Below are positions 62,392-64,000 of a stretch of DNA of 64,000 nt, piece by piece; position 1 is the stretch's first letter, and every line of letters begins with the position of its first letter. The notes beneath the pieces were generated by a model, which saw only the letters and a program-made list of their open reading frames with translations, was not told where the DNA came from and made no database searches. Origin of the DNA: Exiguobacterium sibiricum 7-3 (GTDB lineage: Bacteria > Bacillota > Bacilli > Exiguobacteriales > Exiguobacteriaceae); NCBI RefSeq assembly GCF_000620865.1, contig NZ_KK211190.1, positions 1,315,971 through 1,379,970 on the forward strand, given 5' to 3'. Both the position numbers and the translations under genes were made by a program.

Positions 62392-62728
62392 AGCTCAGTC
62401 GGCTTCCGTCCGGAATCGGGTGCTCCGGGCAGACCAACACGGGCATGAGCTGATCGAGAGAACCTAACTCGAGAATACGACCGGACGAGCCGACGACGAG
62501 TCCTGGGACGTTCAGAGCGACAAGTGCTTGTTTACCGATGATTTCTTCGTATTCAAAACGTGTTTCTTTCCAATCGAGGAACAAGGACTGTTGAAATTCT
62601 AAGAAATCGATCAGCAGTAACAGTAAAGCGGGTTCTTCGTCCGAAGTCCGGAGCGAACGAATTGTACCGACACGAATGTCGAGAGATTCCAGCTGATCAA
62701 GAGTCACGAAAGGTTTGATCGGATGCAC
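62390..62728 (-). CDS. CsaA-like tRNA-binding (OB-fold) domain protein
   Basis: 112 residues, one EMAP/tRNA-bind OB-fold. LESLDIRVGTIRSL, PALLLLLIDF and IIGKQALVALNVPG match the CsaA family, and the ending VLVCPEHPIPDGSRLS does too. CsaA binds tRNA and has chaperone-like activity in Bacillus, but this copy lacks the usual KQSSAQI segment (here QQSLFLDWKE). I choose GTG 62728, with AAAGGAG 8 nt upstream; a TTG two codons earlier abuts the site. Confidence 0.72.
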   Translation of the reverse strand: MHPIKPFVTLDQLESLDIRVGTIRSLRTSDEEPALLLLLIDFLEFQQSLFLDWKETRFEYEEIIGKQALVALNVPGLVVGSSGRILELGSLDQLMPVLVCPEHPIPDGSRLS

Positions 62729-62825
62729 ATTCAACTCTCCTTTGATATCTCGAATATAGAACGTTTGTTCTTATTTATTAGCGGGTATAGACTATCAAGA
62801 AGGTAAAAGTTCGTTCGTTGTTTGC

Positions 62826-63935
62826 TCATTGAGGTAAATAATCCTCCAGATTGATATCGAGTTCTTGCCCTAACGCTAACTTCGCTAATTCACGCCCCAG
62901 ATAGGGACCAATCGTTAAGCCGGAGGCTCCAAGTCCGTTAGCGACCAGTACATTCGGATGAGTCGCGAGTCGTCCGATGATCGGTAAGGAAGTACTGGTA
63001 TAAGGACGAAGTCCGACACGCATCTCATTGATTTTCGAGTCTTCCAGTGCAGGTGCAACCGGCAAGGCACGTGTCAATAAAGCATGCATGCCCTTGACGG
63101 TCGGTTGGAGGTTATAGTCAAGTTGTTTCTCATGCGTGGAGCCGAGCGCCAATTTTCCATCCTCAATCGATACAAGATACAGTCCACGTTGCCCCATGAT
63201 GACGGGCCATTGTTGTGTTTGTTCCGCCGTGATGTCCAGATGGAGAATCTGCCCTTTTTCAGGACGGATGTCAAGTTCAAGATGCAACGGTTTCAGTAAC
63301 TCATTGACCCAGACACCTGCCGTCAAGATGATTTGCTCCGCGTAATGCATTTCATCATCAATTTGGACACCCTTCACTTGACCGTCCACGACGATTAACG
63401 CGGCATCTGCTTCGACCACCTTCGCCTGCTGTTTGAGGGCGCCGCGTTCTAGTGCAGCGCGTAACGCACGTCCGTCAACTCGTGCTCCGCCGGAAACGAA
63501 TAATGCATCTTCCACATATTCAATCAACGGAAACATCTGTTGCACACGATCAGCAGTCAAACGCTCGATTTGCTGAATCGCCGGCGCCTCGGGAAAACGA
63601 TTTTCAGCAATGACCTGCATTTTTTCGATTTTTGATGTTTCGTGTAAAGCGATTGCGCCTACTTTTTGATAGCCGGTCGTCGTCTCACCAAGTGCCTCGA
63701 GTTCCGGAATCAAGGTGTCATAATAATGAGCACCGTTATTGGCTAATCGATACCAAGCCTTGTTCCGACGTTGCGTCATCCAAGGACAAATAATTCCTGC
63801 TGCGACGTGCGTAGCACGACCCGCTTCCTTCCGGTCAACCAACAAGACGGATGCGCCTTCTTTCGCTAAATGATATGCGGTTGAGGTGCCGAGAATACCT
63901 GCCCCGATCACGATATGGCTGTACATGCTTTTCAT
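62826..63935 (-). CDS. FAD-dependent amino-acid oxidase/dehydrogenase (DAO family)
   Basis: 369 residues. N-terminal FAD motif HIVIGAGILGTSTAYHLAKEGASVLLVD. A second FAD-contact segment is GRATHVAAGIICPW. The C-terminal LRPYTSTSLPIIGRL and VANGLGASGLTIGPYLGRELA complete the DAO fold. It resembles glycine oxidase (ThiO) and D-amino-acid dehydrogenase relatives; no thi genes are adjacent, so substrate is open. Start 63935 (MKSMYSH) or 63926 (MYSH) are both weakly preceded. It is the last gene; its promoter lies at or beyond the window end. Confidence 0.83.
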   Translation of the reverse strand: MKSMYSHIVIGAGILGTSTAYHLAKEGASVLLVDRKEAGRATHVAAGIICPWMTQRRNKAWYRLANNGAHYYDTLIPELEALGETTTGYQKVGAIALHETSKIEKMQVIAENRFPEAPAIQQIERLTADRVQQMFPLIEYVEDALFVSGGARVDGRALRAALERGALKQQAKVVEADAALIVVDGQVKGVQIDDEMHYAEQIILTAGVWVNELLKPLHLELDIRPEKGQILHLDITAEQTQQWPVIMGQRGLYLVSIEDGKLALGSTHEKQLDYNLQPTVKGMHALLTRALPVAPALEDSKINEMRVGLRPYTSTSLPIIGRLATHPNVLVANGLGASGLTIGPYLGRELAKLALGQELDINLEDYLPQ

Positions 63936-64000
63936 CTCATTTCTAAAATAATCTAATTCAAGTGTAAAGAAAAAAACGGCAAAGAACAAATACGAGTAAA

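Noticed and set aside
1-64000. CRISPR array, insertion sequence, prophage or integrative element
   Set aside because: No regularly spaced direct repeats, transposase, integrase or phage structural gene is visible. The AT-rich regulator cassette has no recombinase.

Overview
The window reads as ordinary chromosome of a low-GC Gram-positive bacterium of the class Bacilli, most likely an Exiguobacterium. Genes carry AGGAGG-type ribosome binding sites with frequent GTG and TTG starts, and tRNA genes lack an encoded CCA. There are good CcpA cre boxes, a pair of PurR PurBoxes and one sigma-B-type promoter. The gene set is Bacilli-like (YteA, YeeI, seven-gene Mrp antiporter, MtlR of the PRD/EII type, NsrR, 2-oxoglutarate dehydrogenase E1/E2). 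The genus is an inference from protein character, not a database match. I see no phage, insertion sequence, CRISPR array or replication origin.

Layout. 1-8.2 kb: end of an oligo-1,6-glucosidase gene, then small housekeeping genes, the proline symporter PutP and a PatB-type C-S lyase. 8.2-11.2 kb: an unusual tRNA gene with its own promoter and terminator, followed by three tandem PlcR-like (RRNPP-type) regulators in visibly AT-richer DNA; this is the most accessory-looking segment. 11.2-15.4 kb: azoreductase, a membrane GGDEF-EAL protein with a ruined GGDEF motif, and a polar amino-acid ABC pair (binding lipoprotein plus permease) without an ATPase. 15.7-21.7 kb: NADPH glutamate synthase, gltB-gltD. 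21.8-27.4 kb: mannitol uptake and oxidation (a stand-alone EIIB-like protein, mtlR, mtlA, mtlF, mtlD). 27.6-34.0 kb: an unknown protein, YteA, an aldehyde dehydrogenase paired with a DUF779 protein, and an operon of thioredoxin-like protein, S66 peptidase, AbrB-like protein and alpha/beta hydrolase. 34.1-42.8 kb: tRNA-Leu(CAG), a glutamine-type ABC transporter, odhAB, a secreted glycerophosphodiesterase and NsrR. 42.8-48.6 kb: mrpA-G on the minus strand. 48.9-57.6 kb: small stress-type proteins, YeeI, a neopullulanase-type amylase, the serine operon serC-serA-DUF1015, an NTF2-like protein, a cold-shock protein and a protein made only of sigma-factor region 2. 57.7-64.0 kb: acetyltransferase, Nudix hydrolase, GMP reductase, the ergothioneine pair egtB-egtD, a CsaA-like protein and a FAD amino-acid oxidase.

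How the genes fit together. Carbon handling (isomaltose, neopullulanase, mannitol) and central metabolism (odhAB, glt) appear tied to CcpA through cre boxes near gltB, mtlA and odhA. Nitrogen metabolism is represented by glutamate synthase, two polar amino-acid transport systems, PutP and the serine operon. Stress and redox functions include Mrp, NsrR, azoreductase, the thioredoxin-like protein, aldehyde dehydrogenase and ergothioneine biosynthesis.

Most worth a second look: the 71-nt tRNA with GGU anticodon on a glycine-tRNA-like body upstream of three PlcR paralogues; a region-2-only sigma-like protein resembling RsoA of Bacillus subtilis; a DUF1015 protein with a DGHHR motif in the serine operon; the orphan EIIB in front of mtlR; and egtBD in a Bacilli genome. 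Where a tandem start was possible I chose the one best placed after a ribosome binding site.
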